Assembly: GCF_002897295.1 (NCBI RefSeq)
Contig: NZ_BEXF01000010.1
Coordinates: 1 to 64,000 of the forward strand
Origin: Brevibacillus reuszeri
GTDB taxonomy: Bacteria > Bacillota > Bacilli > Brevibacillales > Brevibacillaceae
Length of the DNA: 64,000 nt
Direction: 5' to 3'
The notes beneath the pieces were generated by a model that saw only the letters and a program-made list of their open reading frames with translations, was not told the DNA's origin and searched no databases. Position numbers and translations under genes: made by a program. This document shows positions 1 through 8,967 of the stretch, one piece after another; positions within the stretch are counted from its first letter, which is position 1; each line of letters opens with the position of its first letter.

Positions 1-56
1 GTGTATGGCCCCAATGGAATATAGAGAACATCTCAAGACATCAGCAGCATAAACAA

Positions 57-100
57 GACACCAACCATTTTTTGATTGGTGTCCAAGTTTTTGTTTTTTT
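57..100 (+). terminator. Intrinsic terminator hairpin beyond recG
   Basis: An 8-bp perfect stem (GACACCAA at 57-64, TTGGTGTC at 76-83) is followed on the plus strand by a long T-rich run up to base 100. It would end a plus-strand transcript entering from the left. Read on the minus strand the stem lies about 85 bases past the recG stop and is followed only by TTGTTTATG, so it may also end the recG operon, less efficiently. Confidence 0.65.
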
Positions 101-169
101 ACTGTCTACTTGACAGGGGGCACTTCATACTAGAAAGGTCTCTTCACTCTAATTGTATTTAGCCATGCG

Positions 170-2224
170 TTAGTCGAAAACAATCCCGTCGAGAACACCC
201 TCACGCTTTAAGTAATCCCTCAGCCAATGGTAGTCTGGATTTCGCCAAAAGGAATTGTCAGCCACCAATCGTGCTGTCTCCTGTCTAGCTACCTCCAGAG
301 CTTTGTAGTCGCTCAAAAGATCCGCGACCTTGAATTCAGGCAGACCACTTTGCTTGGTACCGAAGAAATCACCAGGCCCACGCAGCTCCAAATCGCGCTG
401 GGAGAGCTCAAAACCGTCTGTAGTCTCACACATGACGCGCATCCGCTCTTTCCCAATCTCGGATTTTGGATCAGCGATCAGCACACAATACGATTGCTCG
501 GAGCCCCGCCCTACACGACCACGCAGCTGGTGAAGCTGAGCCAGACCAAAGCGTTCTGCGTCATAAATCACCATATACGTCGCATTCGGCACGTTTACCC
601 CGACCTCTACTACCGTCGTGGATACGAGAACCGCATGCTCCGCAGAGAGAAATGCTTGCATCACGGCATCTTTTTCCTTGGCAGGCAAGCGTCCATGCAT
701 GAGTCCCACACCAAACTCGGGAAAGACATGGGATAGCTGTGCATGTACATCAATTGCATTTTGTACGTCCAGCTTTTCCGATTCTTCGATTAATGGACAG
801 ATGACATATGCTTGTCGCCCTTTGCGCAGCTCGTCTCGCATTTGCTCCAGAACAGCTGGGAATTGATCATGCTTTTTCCACGTCGTCTCAATTGGCTTAC
901 GACCTGCGGGCATCTGGTCAATCGTCGATACATCCATATCGCCAAAAGCTGTGATCGCAAGCGTACGAGGGATCGGCGTCGCTGTCATGAACAAAACATC
1001 AGGTGCTAAGCCTTTGCTGCGCAGGATGCGCCGCTGCTCGACACCAAAGCGGTGCTGCTCATCCGTAATTACCAGGCCGAGACGTGAGAAAAACACGTCC
1101 TCTTGGATCAGCGCATGTGTCCCTACCACCACGTCAATCAAGCCCATTTGCAAGGAAGCAATGACCTCCCGCCTCCGCTTGGCTGTCAAAGAGCCGGACA
1201 ACAGAGCTACTTGTATCCCGTAGTCAGATAGCAGAGCGGTCAGGGACTGCACATGCTGCTCCGCCAAAATTTCGGTCGGCACCATGAGCGCTCCCTGAAA
1301 ACCAGCCTTTACAGCCGCAATCAGTGCGATCGCCGCTACTACGGTTTTACCCGAACCTACATCACCTTGCAGCAGCCGGTTCATGGCATGAGGAGAACGC
1401 ATATCATCCAAAATTTCTTTGACGACTCGCTTCTGCGCATCCGTAAGGGGAAATGGCAGAGAGCTTACAAACTGACGCACCTCGTCCATCGGAATAGCAA
1501 GCGCCATTCCTTCCGTTTGCTGCCGATTGATGCGACGCAGTGTTTGCATTTTTAACTGGAATAAAAAAAGCTCCTCAAACATGATACGCCGCCGTGCTTG
1601 CCGCCCATCCTCCGCATTTACTGGAAAATGGATCGAATGAAAGGCATCCACTCGAGGCATCAGGCGGTAGCGCTCGACAATGTCCGCAGGCAAGATTTCA
1701 GGTACGTCCTTTCCATATTGCCGCAAAGCCTGTTGAATCGACTTGCGCAGCAAGGTATGGGTCACGTCTCCCCCCAACGGATAAATCGGGGCAAGCTCAC
1801 CACGCTTGGTCGCACGCTCTGAATCTGCTTCTGTCATCTCACTGACAGTGATCTGCAGCTTATGCTTGTCCCATTTTCCGGTGATAAGAACTTCCTTACC
1901 CGGTGACAGTCTGCTTTTGATAAACGTCTGGTTAAACCAGACAGCGGTTACTACTACCCGGTCCATGACTACCTTGACAGAGATGCGTGATTTTCCTTTT
2001 CCGTAAAAACGAACAGAGGGTTCGCCGTACACCGTTCCCGCCAGCGTGACCCTCTCTCCATCTTTTACTTCTGTCAAATCACGCACGCGGTAGTCTTCAT
2101 AGCGCGATGGGAAATACTCCAGTAAATCACCAATGCTATGAATTCCGAGTCCAGCAAAAGCTTTCGCCCGCTCCTCCCCTACCCCGTGCAAAAGGGAGAC
2201 GGGCGCCAAATACGCCTCTGTCAT
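170..2224 (-). CDS. recG: ATP-dependent DNA helicase RecG
   Basis: RecG remodels stalled replication forks and Holliday junctions using ATP. The 684-residue product has the family's usual length and layout. An N-terminal OB-fold wedge domain (about residues 1-250) precedes the helicase core, with Walker A GDVGSGKT at 287-294, the DEQH box at 388-391, and a C-terminal motif VI region QLRGRVGRG. The ATG shares one base with the sdaAA stop (TAATG), so the two are translationally coupled at the end of an sdaAB-sdaAA-recG unit. This matches the order remembered from B. subtilis, where the same genes lead into fapR; fapR would lie outside the window. Confidence 0.97.
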   Translation of the reverse strand: MTEAYLAPVSLLHGVGEERAKAFAGLGIHSIGDLLEYFPSRYEDYRVRDLTEVKDGERVTLAGTVYGEPSVRFYGKGKSRISVKVVMDRVVVTAVWFNQTFIKSRLSPGKEVLITGKWDKHKLQITVSEMTEADSERATKRGELAPIYPLGGDVTHTLLRKSIQQALRQYGKDVPEILPADIVERYRLMPRVDAFHSIHFPVNAEDGRQARRRIMFEELFLFQLKMQTLRRINRQQTEGMALAIPMDEVRQFVSSLPFPLTDAQKRVVKEILDDMRSPHAMNRLLQGDVGSGKTVVAAIALIAAVKAGFQGALMVPTEILAEQHVQSLTALLSDYGIQVALLSGSLTAKRRREVIASLQMGLIDVVVGTHALIQEDVFFSRLGLVITDEQHRFGVEQRRILRSKGLAPDVLFMTATPIPRTLAITAFGDMDVSTIDQMPAGRKPIETTWKKHDQFPAVLEQMRDELRKGRQAYVICPLIEESEKLDVQNAIDVHAQLSHVFPEFGVGLMHGRLPAKEKDAVMQAFLSAEHAVLVSTTVVEVGVNVPNATYMVIYDAERFGLAQLHQLRGRVGRGSEQSYCVLIADPKSEIGKERMRVMCETTDGFELSQRDLELRGPGDFFGTKQSGLPEFKVADLLSDYKALEVARQETARLVADNSFWRNPDYHWLRDYLKREGVLDGIVFD

Positions 2225-3108
2225 TACTTCTCCATCCGTACGCCGAACACTTTGGCTTCGATCATACGGCCTGTCTGGGTTGCTGCCAATCCACCCTGTG
2301 CTGTTTCCTTCAGCGTATTCGGCATCGCACAGCCGATCCGATACATCGCTTCGATGACTTCATCTGTCGGAATGACGCTCTTGATTCCTGCCATCGCCAT
2401 ATCTGCTGCTACGGTTGCAATCGCCGCTCCCATCGCATTGCGTTTGACACATGGCACTTCCACCAGTCCAGCTACGGGGTCACAAACCAGACCGAGCATG
2501 TTTTTCATGGCAATCGCTACTGCCTGCGCAGATTCTTCCGGCGTACCGCCAGCTATTTCTACAATGGCTGCTGCTGCCATCGCTGTCGCAGAGCCTACCT
2601 CTGCCTGACAACCACCTGCTGCCCCTGATATAAAGGCATTATTGGCGATACAATAACCAATCGCACCAGCCGTGAACAAGTAATTGACCATCTCCTCACG
2701 ACTTGGCTGGAGCTTGTCAGACACGGCAAACAACGTACCTGGTACGATCCCACAAGCACCTGCAGTAGGCGTAGCCACGATCGTTCCCATCGCTGCGTTT
2801 ACTTCATTGACCGCAACAGACATGGAAACGGCATTGAGTAGAGTTGGCCCTGATAAAAAAGGCTTTGTCTTCATATATTCCTGCAGTTTTTTTGCATCGC
2901 CACCAGTAAGACCACTATGAGAACGAATATCTTCTGTCAAGCCGCGACGCACTGCTTTTTCCATTACATCCAGATTGGCATACATATCCTGCATGATGGC
3001 ATCCCGCGTACGCTGGGAAACCTCCATCTCCGCTTCAATCATCACTTGGGAGATTTTTTTACCCTGTGATTCTGCCAATTCGACCAGTTCAGCCACATTG
3101 CGAAACAT
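2224..3108 (-). CDS. sdaAA: L-serine dehydratase, iron-sulfur, alpha subunit
   Basis: With SdaAB this subunit deaminates L-serine to pyruvate and ammonia in the cytosol. The 294-residue protein carries the [4Fe-4S]-enzyme sequence TPTAGACGIVPGT, the SGAAGGCQAEVGSA stretch and GLVCDPVAGLVEVPC, which supply the cysteines expected to bind the cluster. The two-subunit architecture is typical of Bacilli, whereas enterobacterial enzymes fuse the domains. The ATG follows an AGAGGAG site at a rather long spacing of about 13 bases. The gene lies 47 bases after sdaAB and its stop overlaps the recG start. Confidence 0.96.
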   Translation of the reverse strand: MFRNVAELVELAESQGKKISQVMIEAEMEVSQRTRDAIMQDMYANLDVMEKAVRRGLTEDIRSHSGLTGGDAKKLQEYMKTKPFLSGPTLLNAVSMSVAVNEVNAAMGTIVATPTAGACGIVPGTLFAVSDKLQPSREEMVNYLFTAGAIGYCIANNAFISGAAGGCQAEVGSATAMAAAAIVEIAGGTPEESAQAVAIAMKNMLGLVCDPVAGLVEVPCVKRNAMGAAIATVAADMAMAGIKSVIPTDEVIEAMYRIGCAMPNTLKETAQGGLAATQTGRMIEAKVFGVRMEK

Positions 3109-3155
3109 CTAGTTAGAGTCACTCCTCTTCATCACTGCCTAAGTGGGCACGAGAG

Positions 3156-3821
3156 CTAATTCAACGAAAGCAGGGATACATCAAATATATGAGGGATCTG
3201 CCGAATTTCCTCCAGCACCTCAGGCGAGATTGTCGAATCCGTCTCAATCGCCATCAACGCTCGTGAACCACGGTCATGTCTTGACACTTCCATGAGCCCT
3301 ACGTTTATCCGATAGTGTGTCAGTACCTTTGCCACTGCTGCAATCATCCCGAAACGATCCTCATGCAAAACAAGCAAGGTAGGCGTATCAAAGCCTAGCT
3401 GCAAGTCGAAACCATTTACTTCCAATACCTCAATTTTTCCTCCACCGATGGAGACACCGACGATCTCAATCTGATGCTGGTCATCGGACAGCTTGATCCG
3501 TGCAGTATTAGGGTGCTCGGTTAGCACATCTGACGTCGTCAAAATAACTTCCAGTCCCGCTTTCTCAGCGAGCAGCAGCGAGTTTTTCAAACGCAGGTCA
3601 AACGTGTCAAAGTCAAGAATCCCGGCAACAGTGGCCACATCCGAGCCATGCCCTTGGTATGTCTTGGCAAACGAGCCATAGAATGTGATCTCGGCGCGCT
3701 TCGGCTGCCTTCCAAAGAGCTTCCGTGCTACCCGGCCAATCCGGGCTGCACCTGCGGTATGGGAACTGGATGGACCAACCATGATTGGGCCGATAATATC
3801 AAAAACACTTTTATATTTCAA
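3156..3821 (-). CDS. sdaAB: L-serine dehydratase, iron-sulfur, beta subunit
   Basis: This is the regulatory/structural partner of SdaAA in serine catabolism. The N-terminus has the beta-subunit signature IIGPIMVGPSSSHTAG, and a C-terminal ACT domain (about residues 145-221) is expected to sense serine. I place the start at a TTG at 3821. An AGGAGGAG ribosome site sits 7-8 bases before it, and the resulting KYKSVFDIIGP start matches the family length of about 220 residues. A GTG seven codons upstream (3842) would place that ribosome site inside the coding region. The gene heads the sdaAB-sdaAA-recG unit; a TACAAT -10-like box lies about 35 bases upstream. Confidence 0.94.
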   Translation of the reverse strand: MKYKSVFDIIGPIMVGPSSSHTAGAARIGRVARKLFGRQPKRAEITFYGSFAKTYQGHGSDVATVAGILDFDTFDLRLKNSLLLAEKAGLEVILTTSDVLTEHPNTARIKLSDDQHQIEIVGVSIGGGKIEVLEVNGFDLQLGFDTPTLLVLHEDRFGMIAAVAKVLTHYRINVGLMEVSRHDRGSRALMAIETDSTISPEVLEEIRQIPHIFDVSLLSLN

Positions 3822-4057
3822 CCGGTTCTCCTCCTGAATCACAAGGGTTCAACAAGATTCACTCTCATTGTATCCTACAGGCAGATAATACGCTACATAG
3901 GAAAGTATGCTAGCTGTTTTTCCCCCGGCTTTTTGAAACAAAAACACTGCCTAGCCCTTTTCCCTACTGAATGTACCCTCAGCTCGGTTGCGTTTTTGCT
4001 GTATGAGAAGACAGGGCCTTAGATAAAGTATTTCCCGAGGTTGTCCTTATACGGGAT

Positions 4058-4088
4058 GAAAAAAGCTCCCTTTCATGAAAAAGGGAGC
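4058..4088 (-). terminator. Intrinsic terminator after the secreted-protein gene
   Basis: The minus strand reads GCTCCCTTT, a short loop, AAAGGGAGC, then TTTTTTC. It lies directly after the stop of the gene ending at 4097. Confidence 0.8.
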
Positions 4089-4096
4089 AAAAATAT

Positions 4097-4768
4097 TTAC
4101 AGCTGTTCTACACCGATCGTAATTCCAGTGTCACCAGGATCTTTCATCTGCACGCGCGTAATAAACCATCCCTCATTACGATCCGTCTTCATTTTTTGGA
4201 CAGTGACAACCGCCTTCCCCATACCATGCCAGTTGGAAGCAACTAGGTTGTAATCAAAGGTATATTGGGTCGTCGTGTCGTTTATTTGCTTGACCTCCAG
4301 CTTTTCCAATCCAGCCATATGCGGACTGGAGCCGCCCGTAACCCAGTAGTTATCCGAAAACTCCACCTGCGTTTTTTTCCGCAGCTCCGGAGAGAACACC
4401 GCATATTGCAGAGCGCCATTGCGCGTCTGGATTCCTTTTACCCAAGTATCGAGGGCCTCTTTTGGGGTGGTCGCCAGCAAAGCATCCTCCAAGCGCGTGA
4501 CCTGATGGGATTGCATCGTTGATTCTGGCAATGTCACCCTCACCTCATGCTTGGCAAGATCGACGGTCGCCTTGCCATGAAATGCTTCCGCTAGCTTGTC
4601 TACTGGCACAAGCACATTGCCGTTATCCTGCTTGATGCCCAAATAGCTGTCAGCAAATGGCTGTTCATTGATAAATAAGTTCCATTTGCTTTCGGCAAGA
4701 GCAGAGCCTGCCAGCAGCATTGCCCCGAGCGCTGCTCCTGCAATCCATTTTGTACGTGTCTTCATCAT
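4097..4768 (-). CDS. Secreted protein with copper amine oxidase-like N-terminal domain
   Basis: A 223-residue exported protein of unknown role. Residues 1-25 form a signal peptide (TRTKWIAGAALG core, AxA-type site at SALA-ES). Residues about 28-75 read like the 'copper amine oxidase N-terminal' or stalk domain common in secreted proteins of Paenibacillus and Brevibacillus (LFINEQPF, VLVPVDKLAEAF, VDLAKHEVRVTL). The remainder resembles an NTF2-like beta domain ending VVTVQKM...WFITRVQM. The domain name does not imply amine oxidase activity, and no copper ligands or TPQ site are visible. It is a single-gene unit with its own terminator. Confidence 0.75.
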   Translation of the reverse strand: MMKTRTKWIAGAALGAMLLAGSALAESKWNLFINEQPFADSYLGIKQDNGNVLVPVDKLAEAFHGKATVDLAKHEVRVTLPESTMQSHQVTRLEDALLATTPKEALDTWVKGIQTRNGALQYAVFSPELRKKTQVEFSDNYWVTGGSSPHMAGLEKLEVKQINDTTTQYTFDYNLVASNWHGMGKAVVTVQKMKTDRNEGWFITRVQMKDPGDTGITIGVEQL

Positions 4769-4871
4769 CCACCATTCCTCTCTTCAAAAGTAAGACATGG
4801 TTAGGTGGAAAAAGGTTACAGACAAAGAAAAAACTTCCCCATTGCCAGGGAAGCTTTTGTCATTTCGTTCC

Positions 4872-5729
4872 TTACAAATCTTTTACCATCACAATTCCTA
4901 ATAGACCAGGTCCAGTATGCGTACCAATGACCGGACCGATCTCTTCCAAATGGGCGTCTGTTACTTGAAACTCCTGCTTCAAGCGTTCCTGAATTTCTGC
5001 GGCCTGATCAGGAACACAGCTATGCAGGACGGCAATTTTGACAGGCTGGCCTTGAGCGTATTCCTGCAAGGTCTCAAAAACCTTGTTCAACGCCTTTTTC
5101 GTTCCGCGCACCTTGTCAAAAGCGCTGACATAACCAGCCGGATCGAGCGTCAAAATCGGTTTGATGTTAAGTAACGAACCGATGACTGCAGATGCACGTC
5201 CAATTCGGCCACCCTTTTGCAGAAACTCCAGCGTATCTACGATGAAGTAGACCTGTACCTCATCGAGATAGCGATCGATCATGTCTAAAATTTGTTCTTT
5301 ATTTTTACCAGCCTGCGCCGCTTTTGCCGCATCTACACAAATCATTCCGTGCACATAAGACGCTTTACGGGAATCGATTACCGTGATATCGATGTTTTCT
5401 TCGAGCATTGACTTCGCAATCATCGCAGACTGGTACGTGCCGGAGAGTGAGCCCGACAGCAGAATGGCGATAATTTGTACGCCATCTCCATATTGCTCAT
5501 GTATGGCTTTGTAGCTTTCTGCAAATTCAAGCGGAGACGGCTGCGAGGTAGTCGGCAGCATCGACGACTGCTTCAGCTTTTCAAAAAAGGCGGTTGAAGA
5601 GATGGTCACCCCGTCCTGATAGGTTTCCGATCCGAACATAACCTTCAGTGGAACGGCGACAATTCCTAATGATTGCCTCTCAGTTGCATCAATATCAGAC
5701 GCACTGTCGGTAAGAATTACAATTGGCAT
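4872..5729 (-). CDS. DegV-family fatty-acid-binding protein (FakB type)
   Basis: DegV/FakB proteins hold a fatty acid while the FakA kinase phosphorylates it to acyl-phosphate for phospholipid synthesis. The 285-residue length and the signatures ILTDSASDI near the N-terminus, ILLSGSLSGTYQSA around residue 90 and LQKGGRIGRASA around 170 are typical of the family. It lies 20 bases after the DAK2-domain kinase gene in the same direction, which supports a FakAB pair encoded as one unit. Which acyl chain it prefers cannot be read from the sequence. The ATG has GAGAGGAG upstream. Confidence 0.92.
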   Translation of the reverse strand: MPIVILTDSASDIDATERQSLGIVAVPLKVMFGSETYQDGVTISSTAFFEKLKQSSMLPTTSQPSPLEFAESYKAIHEQYGDGVQIIAILLSGSLSGTYQSAMIAKSMLEENIDITVIDSRKASYVHGMICVDAAKAAQAGKNKEQILDMIDRYLDEVQVYFIVDTLEFLQKGGRIGRASAVIGSLLNIKPILTLDPAGYVSAFDKVRGTKKALNKVFETLQEYAQGQPVKIAVLHSCVPDQAAEIQERLKQEFQVTDAHLEEIGPVIGTHTGPGLLGIVMVKDL

Positions 5730-5749
5730 TCACAAGGCTCCTCTCACAA

Positions 5750-7456
5750 TTACTCGACAGAAAAAATAAATGGGTACAGCGGTTGACCGCCTTCCTGGAT
5801 TTCCACTTCGACATCCGGATAGGCATCTTGAACAGTCGTTTGCAGCGCTTCTGCCTGTTCTTCTGTCGCTCCTTCTCCGAGGAAGATAGTCACGATCTCT
5901 GTTTCATCGTCGAGGAGCTGCTTGAGAAGTGTTGCAGCGGACTCCATCAGATCAGGACCAGCTGTTACAATTTCTTTTTCAGCGATGCCGATATAATCGC
6001 CTTCAGCAATCTCCACATCACCCATGCGTGTATCGCGAACCGCGTGGGTAACCATTCCCGTTTTCACCTGAGAAATTGCTTTTTCCATCGACTTCGCATT
6101 CGCCTCAAGCTCGGCATCTGCGTGGAAGGTGATCAGTGCAGCGAGCCCCTGTGGGATGCTCTTGCTTGGAATTACGGCAACAGGAATCGATGTCAAATCA
6201 GCAGCCTGCTGTGCAGCCATGATGATATTGCTATTGTTAGGCAGGATGATGATTTTCTCAGCATGCACGCTCTCAATTGCTTTTACGAAGTCCTCGGTGC
6301 TAGGGTTCATCGTTTGTCCGCCCTCGACTACCACATGCACACCCATACTCCGCAAAATCTTGGAGATACCCTCACCAGCTGCTACGGCGATCAATCCATA
6401 CGGAAGCGCATCGCCTTTTGACTGCACGGCTACTTCAACAGACGGATTTGTTTTGCTCTCTTCAGCTTTCAGGATATTCGCATGCTGCTCCCGCATATTT
6501 TCGATCTTGAGTCGATGCAGGCTTCCAAACTGCTGAGCGTATTGAAGGACGCTACCTGGATGCTCGGCATGAATATGTACCTTGACGATCTCATCATCAG
6601 AGACAACAAGCAAGGAATCGCCCATCGTATCCAAATGCCCACGGAATAAGGCTTCAGAAAACGGCTTTTTGTTTGGCTCTGTGCTGTGAGCAATGTGAAC
6701 CATGAACTCTGTACAATAGCCATATGTAATATCTTCGGTTTTCATGTGAATTTGCGCATGGTGCTGCTCAGAAATCAGCTTGTCCAGCTCTTCCTCAGCC
6801 ATTGCCGGCTTCGACTCTTTTTTCAGCTCGCCCGGCACTTCTCCACGCAAGGCACGCAAGAATCCTTCATAAATAAACAGCAGACCTTGTCCACCTGAAT
6901 CTACAACGCCTACCTCTTTTAAAACAGGCAGCATTTCTGGTGTACGCAAGAGAGTCGCCTGCGCCTGCTCATATGTTTTTTCCATGACAACGGCGATGTC
7001 ATCTGACGTGCGCGCGGCACGAATCGCCATCTCAGCCGCCTCACGAGCCACAGTCAAAATTGTGCCTTCTACCGGCTTCATTACTGCCTGATAAGCCGAG
7101 TCGACGCCGGCCTTTAATGCGTCAGCAAACTGACGAGTCGTAATGACGTCTTTTCCATTAACAGATTTGCTGAAGCCACGGAACAACTGAGACAAGATTA
7201 CACCGGAGTTACCACGCGCTCCCATCAGCAAGCCTTTTGCCAAAGTAGCAGATGCCTCTGTAATGCGTGGAGATTCCTTGCGAGTCAGCTCCTCCACACC
7301 TGATGACAGAGTCAGATTCATGTTTGTTCCCGTATCTCCGTCAGGCACAGGAAATACATTTAATCCATCTACCACCTTGACGTTTTCGGACAAAAGGCTT
7401 GCCCCTAGGTAAACCATTCGGCTAAACAGCTCGCCATCTAGACGCGTATGTACCAA
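5750..7456 (-). CDS. fakA: Fatty acid kinase subunit FakA (YloV, DAK2/DAK1-like)
   Basis: FakA phosphorylates fatty acids presented by FakB (DegV). The 568-residue protein has an N-terminal DAK2 nucleotide domain with FPVPDGDTGTNM (about residues 34-45, Asp ligands for magnesium) and ARGNSGVILSQ. A central region carries conserved histidines, and a C-terminal DegV-like domain starts around residue 330. The start is TTG at 7456, with AAGGAGG eight bases upstream. The gene follows the Asp23-family gene by 13 bases and is followed by degV, the order seen in Bacilli (yloU-yloV). Confidence 0.94.
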   Translation of the reverse strand: MVHTRLDGELFSRMVYLGASLLSENVKVVDGLNVFPVPDGDTGTNMNLTLSSGVEELTRKESPRITEASATLAKGLLMGARGNSGVILSQLFRGFSKSVNGKDVITTRQFADALKAGVDSAYQAVMKPVEGTILTVAREAAEMAIRAARTSDDIAVVMEKTYEQAQATLLRTPEMLPVLKEVGVVDSGGQGLLFIYEGFLRALRGEVPGELKKESKPAMAEEELDKLISEQHHAQIHMKTEDITYGYCTEFMVHIAHSTEPNKKPFSEALFRGHLDTMGDSLLVVSDDEIVKVHIHAEHPGSVLQYAQQFGSLHRLKIENMREQHANILKAEESKTNPSVEVAVQSKGDALPYGLIAVAAGEGISKILRSMGVHVVVEGGQTMNPSTEDFVKAIESVHAEKIIILPNNSNIIMAAQQAADLTSIPVAVIPSKSIPQGLAALITFHADAELEANAKSMEKAISQVKTGMVTHAVRDTRMGDVEIAEGDYIGIAEKEIVTAGPDLMESAATLLKQLLDDETEIVTIFLGEGATEEQAEALQTTVQDAYPDVEVEIQEGGQPLYPFIFSVE

Positions 7457-7469
7457 CTGATGTTCCTCC

Positions 7470-7835
7470 TTATGTATCTATGTCTGTGCGAACTCCCTGC
7501 ACGAAAATATTAACGGCAGTTACATCGACCCCTACGGTTTGCTCCAGTGTGTAGCGCACACGTCGCTGTACATTACCTGCAACCTCGGAAATTTTCACGC
7601 CATAGCTGACGATGATATGCATGTCCAAAACTACTTCACCGTTTGTATTGTGTACAACGACACCTTTACTCAGGTTATCACGTCCGAGTAGCTCAGCGAT
7701 TCCATCCTTCAACGCTTTGCGGGAAGCCATACCTACCAGCCCAAAGACTTCCATGGCCGCTCCCCCAGCAATCCGAGCGATTACGTCTTCTGTTACATCA
7801 ATTTTTCCGAGAGGCGTACTCATTTCAACTGTCAT
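7470..7835 (-). CDS. Asp23/Gls24 family envelope stress protein (YloU)
   Basis: A 121-residue Asp23/Gls24 protein, a family tied to cell-envelope homeostasis at the cytoplasmic face. The signatures GKIDVTEDVIARIAGGAAME, VVLDMHIIVSYGVKI and a C-terminal VDVTAVNIFVQGV are visible. The start at 7835 is chosen because AAAGGAGG lies nine to ten bases before this ATG; a longer frame begins at 7889 but lacks a ribosome site. The gene is divergent from rpmB and heads an operon with fakA and degV. Its exact biochemical role is unknown. Confidence 0.92.
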   Translation of the reverse strand: MTVEMSTPLGKIDVTEDVIARIAGGAAMEVFGLVGMASRKALKDGIAELLGRDNLSKGVVVHNTNGEVVLDMHIIVSYGVKISEVAGNVQRRVRYTLEQTVGVDVTAVNIFVQGVRTDIDT

Positions 7836-8054
7836 GCAAGGTCTCCTCCTTTGTTTCCACACATACATATACGGCTGCACTTTCGACATAGTTACGACAA
7901 ATTTGCCGCTAGTCTATGAAACAGCTTGACCGCTCTGGAAAGCGTAACCATGCTTCCTTCAATTCTACACTAACAAATATGAGAAATGAAGCGTTTTGTC
8001 GAAGCAGATCAGTATAGAAGAAAACAAGGCTTATCCGCTTGTCAAGTATTGCAA

Positions 8055-8081
8055 TTGACAGCAATGGTGTGCTACTATAGT
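8055..8081 (+). promoter_or_regulatory. Possible rpmB promoter
   Basis: A perfect -35 TTGACA (8055-8060) precedes TATAGT (8076-8081), but with a spacer of only 15 bases. Downstream, before the ribosome site, a small ATTTCC/GGAAAT hairpin lies in the leader and might take part in L28 autoregulation. That role is speculative. Confidence 0.4.
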
Positions 8082-8142
8082 CGAGTATTTGTATTTCCCA
8101 CAAGGAAATCCCGTTTAGATGTAACAAGGGAGGTGGATCGTA

Positions 8143-8331
8143 ATGGCACGTCGTTGCTTTGTAACAGGTAAATCTGCTAAAGCTGGAAACGCTCGCTCCC
8201 ACTCCATGCGCGCAACTCGCCGCACCTGGGGTGTTAACGTACAAAAAGTGCGCATTCTTGTAAATGGAAAACCGAAGCGCGTTTATGTAAGTACCCGAGC
8301 ACTGAAATCCGGTCTCGTAACTCGCGTGTAG
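8143..8331 (+). CDS. rpmB: 50S ribosomal protein L28
   Basis: A basic 62-residue ribosomal protein of the large subunit. [24 protein letters not shown] and [13 protein letters not shown] are classic L28 sequence. The N-terminal CxxC-type pair seen in zinc-binding L28 paralogs is absent (a single Cys near residue 5), so this is the C-minus form. Start ATG with AAGGGAGGTGG upstream. It is transcribed alone on the plus strand, opposite to its neighbours, and ends in a strong terminator, the arrangement known for Bacilli. Confidence 0.98.
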   Translation: MARRCFVTGKSAKAGNARSHSMRATRRTWGVNVQKVRILVNGKPKRVYVSTRALKSGLVTRV

Positions 8332-8346
8332 TTCTTGCTACGATGC

Positions 8347-8376
8347 GAAAAAAAGCACCCTCGAGGTGCTTTTTTG
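8347..8376 (+). terminator. rpmB intrinsic terminator
   Basis: AAAAAGCACC, a five-base loop and GGTGCTTTTTT follow the rpmB stop by about 15 bases. The A-run on the other side makes it usable in both directions, so it can also end the spoVM transcript. Confidence 0.9.
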
Positions 8377-8426
8377 CATTTCCTGCTTTTGTTCACCCAC
8401 TCCTTCAGGAGGCCGAGGTCGCGCCA

Positions 8427-8510
8427 TCATTTTTTCTTATTGAAGGCCTCGATGATGCCGCGAATCATGCCACCCAGGAACTTCGGCAACTTGATGGTGT
8501 AAAACCGCAT
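8427..8510 (-). CDS. spoVM: Stage V sporulation protein SpoVM
   Basis: SpoVM is the tiny amphipathic-helix peptide that recognises the positively curved forespore membrane and anchors the coat ATPase SpoIVA. The 27-residue product MRFYTIKLPKFLGG... is nearly identical at its N-terminus to the B. subtilis peptide, including the helix-breaking Pro9. The start is 8510, with GAGGAGGGG nine bases upstream. An in-frame extension to 8621 has no ribosome site and is not expected for this peptide. Its position next to rpmB and downstream of rpe/rsgA matches B. subtilis. Confidence 0.96.
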   Translation of the reverse strand: MRFYTIKLPKFLGGMIRGIIEAFNKKK

Positions 8511-8617
8511 GCTACCCCTCCTCACCGAAATTACTTCCCGCGATACAAAACGGTCATGATCGTTTTGTTGACCGCAAGCAGTCACATCCACTTTAATGAA
8601 AAACGCCAAGACGTTTT

Positions 8618-8788
8618 TCACTTTAAAAACAACAAGCCCGCTCCTATGAGTGCCAATGCTAACAGGCTATACCAAACCCACGGAGGTGCCATGAAGAGCA
8701 AAATGGTGATTCCCCCGACAGCCAACAGAGCCCCGAGAACACGTCGCAAGGCGCCCCCCTGTCGCAGGCGATAGGAGCGCAATCCCAT
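8618..8788 (-). CDS. Small two-segment membrane protein, unknown function
   Basis: A 56-residue protein starting MGLRSYRLRQGG at an ATG preceded by AAGGAGGTG with nine bases of spacing; an upstream ATG at 8821 has no such site. A basic N-terminus is followed by two hydrophobic segments (about residues 16-33 and 37-55) around a PPWVW turn, so it is probably a helical hairpin in the membrane. I do not recognise a named family. It lies about 100 bases upstream of spoVM on the same strand, so a sporulation or forespore-membrane link is possible but only positional. Confidence 0.7.
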   Translation of the reverse strand: MGLRSYRLRQGGALRRVLGALLAVGGITILLFMAPPWVWYSLLALALIGAGLLFLK

Positions 8789-8897
8789 TTTATACCGCAC
8801 CTCCTTCAGGTGTTCTCCCAATCGTGCATATTACATCATATTCTGCTGTCGGATAAACATGTATCCTGCCTGGCGAAAATGTAGACGCTGTTAGAAA

Positions 8898-8928
8898 TAA
8901 AAAATCAGGCAACTCACTCGCTGCCTGA
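8898..8928 (-). terminator. thiT intrinsic terminator
   Basis: The minus strand reads TCAGGCA, a ten-base loop, TGCCTGA, then TTTTTTATTTC. It lies about 40 bases after the thiT stop. Confidence 0.85.
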
Positions 8929-8967
8929 ATAAAATATGTGAAACTATTGAAGATTATGCAAGTCCAA

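Noticed and set aside
4097..4768. Copper amine oxidase enzyme
   Set aside because: Only the small N-terminal stalk domain is similar; the catalytic domain, TPQ tyrosine and copper histidines are absent.
5723..6421. Plus-strand open frame of 232 codons opposite fakA
   Set aside because: Antisense to fakA, no domain-like sequence, no ribosome site.
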